Shown: in pieces, positions 1 to 6,066 of the stretch
How the letters are laid out: every line of letters starts with the position of its first letter
How positions within the stretch are numbered: the stretch's first letter is position 1
NCBI GenBank assembly: GCA_050246595.1
Contig: JBFWVT010000135.1
Coordinates: 1-6,237 of the forward strand
Direction of reading: 5' to 3'
DNA from: DATARH01 sp050246595
GTDB lineage: Bacteria; Pseudomonadota; Alphaproteobacteria; ATCC43930; CGMCC-115725
Length of the DNA: 6,237 bases
Notes under the pieces: model-generated
Told to the model about the DNA's origin: nothing
Database searches by the model: none
The model's input: the letters and a program-made list of their open reading frames with translations, nothing else
Program-made: the position numbers and the translations under genes

Positions 1-133
1 GGAAACGCTGCGACCATCGCACGACCGTGGCGACGCTCACGTTGAATGTCTTCGCGGTGGCGCGGCGCGAGCGACCGCCCCTCACCGATGCCACCACCCG
101 GTCTCGCAAATCCTGTGAATAGGGTCTCGGCAT
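1..133 (-). CDS. IS630-family transposase, N-terminal fragment
   Basis: The frame starts at ATG (131-133) and runs off the window start after 44 codons. The peptide begins MPRPYSQDLRDRVV and continues with a Ser-Arg-Arg-Ala-Thr-Ala stretch and FNVSVATVVRW. This is the helix-turn-helix DNA-binding N-terminus characteristic of IS630 transposases, which bind the terminal repeats. The DDE catalytic domain would lie beyond the window. A GGAGG ribosome-binding site (143-147) sits nine bases before the ATG, which supports this start. Nothing visible shows whether the downstream part is intact. The C-terminal fragment at the other end of the window has the same orientation but belongs to a separate copy. 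Confidence 0.88.
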   Translation of the reverse strand, partial: MPRPYSQDLRDRVVASVRGGRSRRATAKTFNVSVATVVRWSQRF

Positions 134-201
134 GCGCGATGGCCTCCGCCCCCCAGCCAGCATCTTGCGCAGAGATCCCCGCGCCGGGGAACCCCTATCC
201 C

Positions 202-228
202 GTTTCAACCAGACCCGATCACACTCTA
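202..228. repeat. IS630 terminal inverted repeat (outer end of the left element)
   Basis: Read inward (minus strand), the 27 bases begin TAGAGTGTGATCGGGTCTGG and continue with TTGAAAC. The end of the right-hand IS at 6112-6138 begins TAGAGCGTGATCGTTTCAGG and continues with TTGAAGC, giving 22 of 27 identities. The two ends sit on the expected opposite sides of the transposase gene, so they are the two termini of one IS type, seen in two copies. The outermost TA (227-228) is the probable target dinucleotide. Confidence 0.75.
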
Positions 229-277
229 ATCAGCCGCTTCGGCTTATCCAAGGACAACCTGTTGAGGCTCCGCAACC

Positions 278-326
278 AGAGCCTGATGCACGGGTCGGAT
301 GATCCCATCCGACCCGATTTTGCTCT
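278..326. repeat. Imperfect palindromic repeat, asymmetric copy
   Basis: A hairpin core with an 11-bp perfect stem (291-301 pairing with 306-316, CGGGTCGGATG/CATCCGACCCG) around an ATCC loop is flanked by AGAGC (278-282) and GCTCT (322-326), which also pair. The 28 bases at 291-318 are identical to 6077-6104 in the right-hand palindrome. The arm from 278 to 290 does not match that copy: it begins AGAGCCTGAT, like the other right-hand hairpin (6006-6052). It appears to be a dispersed repeat with one degenerate or exchanged arm. It lies about 50 bases inside the left IS terminus. Confidence 0.75.
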
Positions 327-525
327 GGGTCATCGGAACGGGAGGTTGGGCCATACCGCCCGGAACAGCCCGCCCCCCAATGCCGTTCCCGGTCCTGTCA
401 GGCGTTCTAAATCGCTCGGGAGGCGGACCGACCGATCGGCCGCGTCGGACAGTGATGGCGAGGCACGTGGTGTACGCCGCGTGGGACGCCCGGCCCCTCC
501 GGTCCTACTCCGCTCCCTGCGTCGA

Positions 526-1173
526 TTAATGAATCGGGGCGGTCGCGTATTGGATGATAAAGCGGATTTCGCCGACCGCCCTGGTCATCGCCTGGCCGAT
601 CAGGTCAAGACGGGTCAGCTGTTCGATCCGCTGCCGCCGCAGGGCGATCTCGTCGAGGTTCAGCACCAGTCCGAGCAGCCCGCACGCATCGATCAGGCAG
701 AGCAGGACGACATCGCGCGGGTCCGGTATCTCGTCCGTCAGGATCAACTGGCGCAGCCGCGCCCTGACCTCGCGCTGCTCGGTGTCGTCGATGACCGGAT
801 ACCGCCTCGTATGGAAAACCCAGAGAAACCGGCCCTCCTGCTCGCGCAGCACGCCTTTTTCGACAAGCCGTTTCAATGCGATGTCGCGATACCGGCGGGC
901 GTTCAACGTGATCCGTTCGATCGCGGCGCTTGTCGTCGCCTCGTTCCCGGTGGCGGCGAGCGCGCCCAGGGCGTCGTCAAGGATCTCGTCGCCGGTCGGC
1001 TCGCGGTCGACGACAAAGAACCGGTTGACATCGGTATCCACTTTGTTGCGCAACGCCAGTTCCATCAGCGCCGCGCCTGCGAGCACGACATCGGCGGCCG
1101 ATAGCGGCAACTCGATAAGCCTGCCCTGCTCGTCGAGCTGGAGCAGCACGATCTCCTCGACAAATCCGAGCAT
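526..1173 (-). CDS. GPP34 (GOLPH3/Vps74-like) family protein
   Basis: This 215-residue product has the layout of GPP34 proteins, a mainly alpha-helical family. Visible landmarks are an opening EEIVLLQLDEQGRL, then VLAGAALMELALRNKVDTD (about 30-48), GDEILDDAL (61-69), a helix ending YRDIALKRLVEKGVL (95-109) followed by EGRFLWVF, then TRRYPVIDD, and a C-terminal segment DPRDVVLLCLIDACGLL (151-167). The eukaryotic relatives bind phosphatidylinositol-4-phosphate and the tails of Golgi glycosyltransferases. The role of bacterial members is not established, and I cannot see the lipid-binding residues with certainty. There is no signal peptide or obvious membrane segment, so a cytoplasmic or peripheral membrane protein is likely. 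The start is ATG at 1173; a TTG six bases earlier would leave only one base after the Shine-Dalgarno sequence. The gene follows the STAS gene by ten bases, so co-transcription is very likely. Confidence 0.82.
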   Translation of the reverse strand: MLGFVEEIVLLQLDEQGRLIELPLSAADVVLAGAALMELALRNKVDTDVNRFFVVDREPTGDEILDDALGALAATGNEATTSAAIERITLNARRYRDIALKRLVEKGVLREQEGRFLWVFHTRRYPVIDDTEQREVRARLRQLILTDEIPDPRDVVLLCLIDACGLLGLVLNLDEIALRRQRIEQLTRLDLIGQAMTRAVGEIRFIIQYATAPIH

Positions 1174-1180
1174 CGCCAAT

Positions 1181-1185
1181 ACCTC
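1181..1185 (-). promoter_or_regulatory. Ribosome-binding site of the GPP34 gene
   Basis: GAGGT on the minus strand overlaps the TGA stop of the upstream STAS gene and lies seven bases before the ATG at 1173. This spacing chooses that ATG over the TTG at 1179. The overlap with the preceding stop codon suggests translational coupling of the two genes. Confidence 0.6.
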
Positions 1186-1519
1186 AGCGAACCGCCGCGA
1201 TCGCCGAATCCGCGTCGTCCCGGACCGTCAGGATCGCGTCGAAACCGCTGATCGAAAACACCTCGCGCACACTGGGGGCGAGCCCGAACAAGGCGAGCTT
1301 GCCATGCGCCTGCTGCACCTTTCTGGCGACGAGCAGCAGCACGCGCAGCCCGGCACTGCTGATATAATCGAGCTTCGATAGGTCGATCGCGAGACGCGGC
1401 GCGCCGCTTCCGATCATGCGCGTCAACTGCTCCTCGGCGGTCGGGGCGGAGCTGCTGTCGAGACGGCCGGCGAGGCGAGCGATCACGACGTCGCCCGCGT
1501 TTTCATGGGCAAATTCCAT
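1184..1519 (-). CDS. STAS-domain anti-sigma-factor antagonist (RsbV/SpoIIAA-like)
   Basis: The 111-residue product is a single STAS domain, the usual size for RsbV-like proteins. In the family, the dephosphorylated form binds an RsbW-type kinase and releases that kinase's target; phosphorylation of a conserved serine blocks binding. Visible are the first strands (VVIARLAGRLDSSSA), the strand-plus-loop LAIDLSKLDYISSAGLRVLL (about 43-62) with adjacent Ser54 and Ser55 as candidate phosphosites, and the closing LFGLAPSVREVFSISGFD. The loop reads ISSAG rather than the DSSG of Bacillus SpoIIAA, a common variant. ATG at 1519 is preceded by GAGGA four bases away. The frame stays open upstream to a TTG at 1624 and would add a hydrophobic 35-residue leader, which I think is not used. 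The probable kinase partner is divergent at 1676, and the phosphatase is at 2119-3474. Confidence 0.88.
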   Translation of the reverse strand: MEFAHENAGDVVIARLAGRLDSSSAPTAEEQLTRMIGSGAPRLAIDLSKLDYISSAGLRVLLLVARKVQQAHGKLALFGLAPSVREVFSISGFDAILTVRDDADSAIAAVR

Positions 1520-1675
1520 CGGGTCCTCGCCTCTAGGTATTGCTCGCCGCGCCTCGTACCACGCCGCCAAAGCGATCGTCAACAAAAGCACGCCGACACG
1601 CCCGAAAAGCAAGCCGTTTCTCAAGAAGCGAGGCGGCGGGCTTGGATTTCAGTCGGGACTCGCGTAACAGGCGAC
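1520..1675. promoter_or_regulatory. Divergent intergenic region between the STAS and HATPase genes
   Basis: These 156 bases separate two divergent genes and must hold the promoter of at least the STAS-GPP34 pair. On the minus strand a TTGACG box (1577-1582) is a plausible -35, but no good -10 lies 16-18 bases downstream (GTACGA at 1554-1559 is weak). On the plus strand TTGGAT (1643-1648) and TAACAG are 17 bases apart, but the latter is only seven bases from the HATPase ATG, so it is doubtful. I see no GGAAC/CGTT pair of the alphaproteobacterial general-stress sigma factor EcfG type. Which site is used is unknown. Confidence 0.4.
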
Positions 1676-2092
1676 ATGGTCTCCGACGAACTCCAGCTTG
1701 AGCCGCTTCTTTCCGAAATCCCGCGCTTGATCGGGTGGGTCGAGGCGCGCTGCGCCGCGGCCGGGGTCGTCGGGGAGGTGGCGATAAAACTGGCGCTGGC
1801 CCTCGAAGAAGCGGTCGCGAATGTGATCCATCACGGCCTGCCCGGCGCGCCGCCGCCGCATCGGATCACGGTGCGGCTCGAAATCGACGCCGATACCGTG
1901 ACCGCGGCGGTTATCGACAACGGTCGGCCGTTCGATCCGACCGTTGTCCCGCCGCCCGACCTGTCCCTGCCCCTTGAGGAGCGGCAGCCCGGCGGGCTCG
2001 GCATCCACCTGATGCGCGAGCTGATGGACGGTCTCGATTATCGCCGCTCGGGCGATAGCAATATCCTGCGGCTGCATAAAGCGCGGCGCTGA
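1676..2092 (+). CDS. RsbW-like HATPase: anti-sigma factor / serine protein kinase
   Basis: The 138-residue product is a stand-alone GHKL ATPase domain of the RsbW/SpoIIAB type. Such proteins bind a sigma factor or other target and phosphorylate their STAS antagonist with ATP. Seen: the N-box LALALEEAVANVIHHG (about 39-54) with Glu45 and Asn49 for magnesium-ATP, the G1 box VIDNGRPFDP (79-88) with Asp81, the G2 box GGLGIHLMRELMDGLDYRR (107-124), and a closing strand NILRLHK. The start ATG at 1676 gives a domain-length protein. The ribosome site is weak (AGG, six bases upstream), and an open frame continues back to 1505 without family-like sequence. The gene diverges from the STAS gene, its likely substrate, and converges on the phosphatase gene with 26 bases between stops. 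No sigma factor is present, so its output target is unknown. Confidence 0.88.
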   Translation: MVSDELQLEPLLSEIPRLIGWVEARCAAAGVVGEVAIKLALALEEAVANVIHHGLPGAPPPHRITVRLEIDADTVTAAVIDNGRPFDPTVVPPPDLSLPLEERQPGGLGIHLMRELMDGLDYRRSGDSNILRLHKARR

Positions 2093-2118
2093 CCGTTGTC
2101 GGTTTAGCCCTCCACGGT

Positions 2119-3474
2119 TCAACCCTCTGCCGGGCTTCCGCGCAAGGTGAGCGCCAGGCAGGTGATGTCGTCGGACTGCTCGGCTCCGGCGGTGAAGGCG
2201 GAGGTCGCGCGCAGCACCTCGCGGACGAGATCGGCCGCGCCGCGGCCGCGCCCCGCATCCACCGCCTGCTCCAGGCGGGCAGTGCCGAATTCGTTTCCGG
2301 CCGCGTCAAACGCCTCGGTTATGCCGTCGCTGAACAGAAACAGCGTGTCGCCAGGAGCCAGCACGATCTCGGCAGTGCGGTAGTTCAGTTGATCCTCGAT
2401 ACCGATCGGGATCCCGGTGGCTCCGAGAGATGAGCGCGTGCCATCCGCGTGCAGCAGATAGGGCGGGTTGTGACCGGCATTGCAGTAGCGCAGCACCCCT
2501 GTCGTCAGATCGAGCACGCCGTGAAACAGCGTCACAAACATGCTGGCGGTGTTATGCGTCGCGAGCAGACGGTTGGCTTCCGAAATGCCGGCGCTCAGGT
2601 CGCTTCTGCCGCTGATGCTGCGCATGACGGTGCGCGACACGGCCATGAACAGGGCGGCCGGAATGCCTTTGCCGGACACGTCGGCGACGGTGAAGGCGAG
2701 CCGGTTCGCATCGATCGGAAAATAATCGTAGAAATCGCCGCCGATTTCGCGCGCCGGGTGCATCTCGGCGTAGAGATCGACACGGCCCGCCGGGCCGGTG
2801 GGCGTCCAGGGCGGCGGCAGGATCGACTGCTGGATTTCGGCCGCCGCGCGCATCTCGGCCCGGCGGTTCTGCTTGGCCCGGATCTCGCGGGCCATCCCGG
2901 CGAAGGCGCGCCCGAAACTGGCGAGCTCGCCGGGCAGATCGGTCAGCGTGTCGAGCGGGGCGCTGTCGTATTCCTCGCGCCCGAGAGCCTCGGCGGCATA
3001 GGTCAGGTAGGCCAGCGAACGGTTCATGCGCGCGAGCCGTCCGCCGAGTTCCTGGATGATCGCGATGGCGATCGACGGGTATTCGGCGCTGAGCCGCATC
3101 AGACTGTGCCGCTCGATGCGGGCAATGACGACATCGCTGCGCGCGATCACGGTCGCGGTGCGCGGCTGGTCGGTAAAGACGCCGAGTTCGCCGATGACCC
3201 GGTTGCGCCCGACGGTCGCCATCTGCACCGGTCCGGTCGGCAAGGCGACAAACACGTCAACCTCGCCGTCCAGGATCACCGCCGCGAAGCTGCCGGGTTC
3301 GCCCTCGCGCATCAGCGTGGCGCCGGCCTCATGGCTGGCAACGCAGAACCGGGCGGCGACAGCGAGCAGCGACTCGCGGCCGAAACGGGCAAAGAGCGGG
3401 TGCGGCGCGAGGATGCGCGCGATCTCCTCGGCCGGAACCGCCGGCGATCCGGCCTCAGCCGCCGGCGGGGGCAC
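2119..3474 (-). CDS. Cyclic-nucleotide-binding domain / PP2C-type (RsbU/SpoIIE-like) serine phosphatase
   Basis: This 451-residue soluble protein has two domains. Residues about 22-140 are a cyclic-nucleotide-binding domain with a phosphate-cassette-like segment VIGELGVFTDQPRTATVIA (93-111) containing Glu96 and Arg105. After a helical linker with a HAMP-like pattern (about 172-200), residues about 210-445 form a PP2C phosphatase of the SpoIIE/RsbU class. It shows AAEIQQSILPPP, EIGGDFYDYF (Asp247), VADVSGKGIPAALFM (Asp265), CNAGHNPPYLL, LFLFSDGITEAF (Asp383) and SDDIT (Asp435/436), so the metal-binding aspartates are present. The expected role is to dephosphorylate the STAS protein encoded at 1184-1519 when a ligand binds the sensor. 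The start is GTG at 3474, the first start after an in-frame stop at 3502-3504, with no clear ribosome site. The start lies 27 bases after the deacylase stop, so read-through from that gene is likely. Whether the ligand is cAMP, cGMP or another molecule cannot be read from the sequence. Confidence 0.9.
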   Translation of the reverse strand: MPPPAAEAGSPAVPAEEIARILAPHPLFARFGRESLLAVAARFCVASHEAGATLMREGEPGSFAAVILDGEVDVFVALPTGPVQMATVGRNRVIGELGVFTDQPRTATVIARSDVVIARIERHSLMRLSAEYPSIAIAIIQELGGRLARMNRSLAYLTYAAEALGREEYDSAPLDTLTDLPGELASFGRAFAGMAREIRAKQNRRAEMRAAAEIQQSILPPPWTPTGPAGRVDLYAEMHPAREIGGDFYDYFPIDANRLAFTVADVSGKGIPAALFMAVSRTVMRSISGRSDLSAGISEANRLLATHNTASMFVTLFHGVLDLTTGVLRYCNAGHNPPYLLHADGTRSSLGATGIPIGIEDQLNYRTAEIVLAPGDTLFLFSDGITEAFDAAGNEFGTARLEQAVDAGRGRGAADLVREVLRATSAFTAGAEQSDDITCLALTLRGSPAEG

Positions 3475-3501
3475 GGTTTGCCGTGTGCCGGGCGGGGCGC
3501 G

Positions 3502-5217
3502 TCAGCTTCCCGATCGCACGAGCCGCCCGGGACGAGCGCCGGTCGCCTCGCCGTTCTCAAAGGTCGGCGTGCCGGCGACCAGCGTCGCGCGATACCCGTC
3601 GGCGCGCTGCACCAGACGGCGGCCCCCGGCCGGCAGATCGTGGACGATCTCGGGCTGATGCAGTTGCAGCCGATCGAAATCGATCAGGTTGACATCGGCG
3701 CGCATGCCCGGCGCGAGGCGGCCGCGATCATCAAAACCGAAGAACTCGGCGGTCGCGCCGGTCTGCATCCTGACGAGCTGTTCGAGCGGCAGCTTCGGCC
3801 CGCGCGAACGATCGCGGCCCCAATGCGTCAGCATAAAGGTCGGCACGCTGGCATCGACAATCGCGCCGCAATGCGCGCCGCCGTCGCTCAACCCCAGCAA
3901 TGTCGCCGGATCGGTCAGCATCTCGCGGATCGGACCGTGATCGCCGACGACGTAATTCGTGATCGGGAAGAACAGGAAACGGTCGAGACCCTCGGTCAGA
4001 TAGTCGTAGGCGACCTCCTGCGGGCTGGAATTGCCCCGCGCCGCGATCGCCGCGATGCTGTTCTGCTGCGGCGGCTCGTAATCGGGCGGCGTGCCCATCA
4101 CGTACATGCGGTCCCAGCGCCCGACCATGTTCTGTCGCGCCTGCGACAGGCGGGCAAGCTGGCGCTCGGACGGTTCCTCGGAGAGCAGCCGGCGCCGCAT
4201 CTCGGGATCGCGCAGCCGTTCGAGGCGCTCGGAAGCGGGCAGGGTTTCGAGCGGCGTATAGCTCGGGCGGATCGAGAACGGGTTGAACGACCCCGCCACC
4301 CCCATGATGATCCCGACCGGCCGTCCGGCGACCTGCGCGGTGATGTGCGCGCCCGCAGCCCGCGCCTGGTGGACGCTGCGCAGCAGCCGGCGCCAGCGCT
4401 CCGGGTCCTTGACCCGGTCGGTCATCAGAAACCAGACCGGGCGTCCGGTCTCCTTTGAGAGGCGGGTCATCCAGGCGAACTCGGCTTCCTCATCGACAAA
4501 ATCGCTGTTCATGCCAAAGGCGCCGCGTCCGGCATCACCGAGCGCGCGGCCGATATTGAACAGCTCTTCCTCCTCGGCGAAATGCCCCGGCACCAGCTCG
4601 CCAGTATTGGTCTTGTGCGAATAGGTGCGCGAGGTGGTGAACCCGAACGCGCCGGCGCGCACGGCTTCTTTGGTAAGGCGGCGCATCGCGTCGATGTCCT
4701 CGGGAGTGGCAGCCTTGCGATTAATACCGCGCTCGCCCATGACATAGACGCGCAGCGGATGGTGCGGCACCTGCGCCGCGACATCGATCGTGCGCGGCAG
4801 GCGGGCAAGGGCGTCGAGGTATTCGGGAAAACTCTGCCACTCCCATTGCAGCCCCTCGGCCAGCGCGGTGCCGGGAATGTCCTCGATCGCCTCCATCAGA
4901 TCGATCAGACCGGCGCGGTGCTCCGGCCGCACCGGGGCGAACCCGACCCCGCAATTGCCGAACAGGATCGTCGTGACCCCGTGCCAGGACGACGGGGCCA
5001 ATACCGGGTCCCAGGTCGCCTGTCCGTCATAATGGGTATGAACATCGACCCAGCCCGGCGCGACCAGCAGCCCGTCGGCCTCAATCACCCGCCTTGCCGG
5101 CCCGGCCCTGCCGCCGACCGCGGCGATGCGCTCGCCGTCGATCGCGACGTCGCCGGTGAAACCCGGCGTGCCGGTGCCGTCGATGATCGTGCCGCCTCTG
5201 ATGACGATGTCGTGCAT
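3502..5217 (-). CDS. Amidohydrolase of the N-acyl-D-amino-acid deacylase type
   Basis: This 571-residue protein of the amidohydrolase superfamily (D-aminoacylase/dihydroorotase-like) has the family's two-part layout. A short beta-sandwich start, MHDIVIRGGTIIDGTG, leads to GWVDVHTHYDGQ (56-66) with the metal-binding HxHxD at His60, His62 and Asp64. FGNCGVGFAP follows, where Cys89 matches the metal-bridging Cys of D-aminoacylases. Later come GLSDGGAHCG (442-451) with Asp445 as the likely catalytic aspartate, and a typical end with TFENGEATGARPGRLVR. Family members hydrolyse N-acyl-D-amino acids or related amides with zinc; the substrate here is unknown. The SHHK-type His segment of true D-aminoacylases appears replaced by FLMTDR (263-268), and QVAGRPVGIIMG (295-306) marks another clade. 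No signal peptide is seen, so it is cytoplasmic. The start is ATG at 5217 with GAGGG ten bases upstream (5228-5232). It is probably first in a unit with the phosphatase gene. Confidence 0.82.
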   Translation of the reverse strand: MHDIVIRGGTIIDGTGTPGFTGDVAIDGERIAAVGGRAGPARRVIEADGLLVAPGWVDVHTHYDGQATWDPVLAPSSWHGVTTILFGNCGVGFAPVRPEHRAGLIDLMEAIEDIPGTALAEGLQWEWQSFPEYLDALARLPRTIDVAAQVPHHPLRVYVMGERGINRKAATPEDIDAMRRLTKEAVRAGAFGFTTSRTYSHKTNTGELVPGHFAEEEELFNIGRALGDAGRGAFGMNSDFVDEEAEFAWMTRLSKETGRPVWFLMTDRVKDPERWRRLLRSVHQARAAGAHITAQVAGRPVGIIMGVAGSFNPFSIRPSYTPLETLPASERLERLRDPEMRRRLLSEEPSERQLARLSQARQNMVGRWDRMYVMGTPPDYEPPQQNSIAAIAARGNSSPQEVAYDYLTEGLDRFLFFPITNYVVGDHGPIREMLTDPATLLGLSDGGAHCGAIVDASVPTFMLTHWGRDRSRGPKLPLEQLVRMQTGATAEFFGFDDRGRLAPGMRADVNLIDFDRLQLHQPEIVHDLPAGGRRLVQRADGYRATLVAGTPTFENGEATGARPGRLVRSGS

Positions 5218-5422
5218 TGAAAGGATTCCCTCTGCCGAGCGGGGACACGCGGCTTGTTTGCGCTTCGTTCAACGCCGCGCCGCTTCCCGGGATGTTTTGC
5301 CGGATTGATAGCCGATATCGCTTCCACGGCGAAGCGGCGGTTCAAGGGGGAAGGCATGCGTCGTCCTCAACCCGGCCCGCGACCGATGCTGAAGCGCATG
5401 CGGTTGTCGCGCTCCGCGCCGA
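5218..5422. other. Intergenic region upstream of the deacylase gene
   Basis: These 205 bases lie between the stop of tag and the start of the deacylase, both minus-strand. The region should carry the deacylase promoter if it is not read through from tag, but I find no convincing -35/-10 pair and no strong terminator hairpin. TTGAAC occurs twice on the minus strand without a matching -10. On the plus strand a purine-rich AAGGGGGAAGGC precedes an ATG at 5356 (see findings). Confidence 0.4.
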
Positions 5423-5971
5423 TTACGGCGTCGGTTCGCGGGACCAGGGCGGCGCCAGGGCGAGGATGCGACCATAAACCGGGCAATCGGGCTGGTGCGC
5501 GCCGGGCAGAAACCCGAGGCTCATCAGGAACTCCGCGACGATAAGCCTGCCGGTAAAACGAAAGATTTTCCTGAACAGACGGGTCCACTCGTCGAGTGGG
5601 CGCGGGTGATGCGCCATCAGCCAGTCATGAAACGAGCCGTGCGATGCGCGCAGCTCCCGGATGCGGCGCGCGTTGGCGACGACCGCCTCGATCTTCAGCC
5701 GGTTGCGCACGATGCCGGGATCGCCGAGGAGCCGCGCCATGTCGGCCTCGTCAAAGGCGGCCACCCGGTCCACATCAAAGCCGTGAAACGCCGCACGGAA
5801 CGCCTCGCGTTTCTTGAGAACGGTCAGCCACGACAACCCGGCCTGATTGATCTCCAGCACCAGCCGCTCAAACAGCACCGCCTCGTCCGCGGCCGGGAAC
5901 CCGTACTCATGATCGTGATAGGGACCGTGCAGCTTGTGCGCGGGGGCGGCGAGGCAATAGGCGGCGCTCAT
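5423..5971 (-). CDS. tag: DNA-3-methyladenine glycosylase I
   Basis: The 182-residue product aligns along its length with the Tag family, which excises 3-methyladenine from alkylated DNA as the first step of base-excision repair. Against Escherichia coli Tag from memory, the pocket residues are present: Tyr18 in GPYHDHEYGFP, Glu40 and Trp48 in LEINQAGLSWLTVLKKRE. The zinc ligands also match: Cys6, His19, and His159/Cys163 in GAHQPDCPVYGRI. The conserved DPGIVRNRLKIEAVVANAR (84-102) and FRFTG (137-141) are there. The start ATG at 5971 places Cys6 two residues later than in E. coli, as expected for a complete N-terminus. The ribosome site is weak (TATCGGGCG). It has no operon partner upstream: two strong hairpins and then an IS terminus precede it, so its promoter region has been invaded or consists of repeats. 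Confidence 0.93.
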   Translation of the reverse strand: MSAAYCLAAPAHKLHGPYHDHEYGFPAADEAVLFERLVLEINQAGLSWLTVLKKREAFRAAFHGFDVDRVAAFDEADMARLLGDPGIVRNRLKIEAVVANARRIRELRASHGSFHDWLMAHHPRPLDEWTRLFRKIFRFTGRLIVAEFLMSLGFLPGAHQPDCPVYGRILALAPPWSREPTP

Positions 5972-6005
5972 CGCCCGATATTCGACGATGGCGCGCCCTC
6001 GCGCC

Positions 6006-6052
6006 AGAGCCTGATCGGCTCGGATCGCTTCGATCCGAGCCGATCAGGCTCT
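6006..6052. repeat. Perfect 22-bp-stem palindrome (hairpin 1)
   Basis: The arms 6006-6027 and 6031-6052 are exact reverse complements (outer part AGAGCCTGATCGGCTCGG) around a CTT loop. Transcribed from either strand it would form a very stable hairpin. The plus-strand right side is followed by ACATCTTT, so there is no clean U-tract for a classical terminator. It ends 35 bases before the tag start codon. Its outer motif AGAGCCTGATCG resembles the IS630 terminal repeat AGAGCGTGATCG. Confidence 0.9.
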
Positions 6053-6066
6053 ACATCTTTAAATCG

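Larger units (their letters stand above)
1..228 (-). mobile_element. IS630-family insertion sequence, partial (transposase-start end)
   Basis: The first 228 bases are one end of an IS630-type element cut by the window edge. Seen: the minus-strand reading frame from 133 matches the N-terminus of IS630 transposases, and a terminal repeat lies at 202-228. That repeat, read inward, matches the repeat at the opposite end of the second IS (6112-6138) at 22 of 27 positions. The outer end finishes in TA at 227-228, which fits the family's known habit of inserting at and duplicating a TA dinucleotide. The leader between transposase start and terminus is about 95 bases and contains a small hairpin (stem TCCCCG/CGGGGA, 176-190). 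The rest of the element lies outside the window, so completeness cannot be judged. Confidence 0.8.
134..525. other. Gene-free stretch: IS leader, IS terminus and palindromic repeat
   Basis: No convincing gene lies between the transposase start and the stop of the GPP34 gene. The left part (134-228) is the IS leader and terminal repeat. The middle holds a palindromic repeat (278-326). The remainder, about 327-525, shows no recognisable domain, tRNA or clear terminator. There is a small hairpin AGCCG-CTT-CGGCT at 232-244 just outside the IS, and a loose palindrome around CCGATCGG near 430-446. Long plus-strand open frames cross this area but have low-complexity Pro/Arg-rich products typical of chance frames in high-GC DNA. 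Confidence 0.6.

Noticed and set aside
278..326. The palindromes as a CRISPR array or as tRNA-like structures
   Set aside because: There is no regular spacing or set of unique spacers, and the stems are single long hairpins without cloverleaf features.
46..1104. A 352-codon plus-strand open frame at the left
   Set aside because: It runs through the IS terminus, the palindrome and antisense to the GPP34 gene. The product is low-complexity Pro/Arg-rich and has no family resemblance.
1643..1675. A sigma-70-like promoter TTGGAT-17-TAACAG before the HATPase gene
   Set aside because: The -10 would end seven bases before the ATG, leaving almost no leader, and both boxes match poorly.
2093..2118. 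A terminator between the convergent HATPase and phosphatase genes
   Set aside because: Only a 4-bp stem (ACCG-TTGT-CGGT) without a T-tract is present in the 26-base gap.
2449..4458. A 669-codon plus-strand open frame
   Set aside because: It runs antisense to the phosphatase and deacylase genes, whose domains and catalytic motifs are clear. Its product is His/Arg/Gly-rich without any domain, as expected of a shadow frame in high-GC DNA.
4582..5220. A 212-codon plus-strand open frame over the deacylase start
   Set aside because: It is antisense to the HxHxD-containing N-terminal part of the deacylase and shows no domain.
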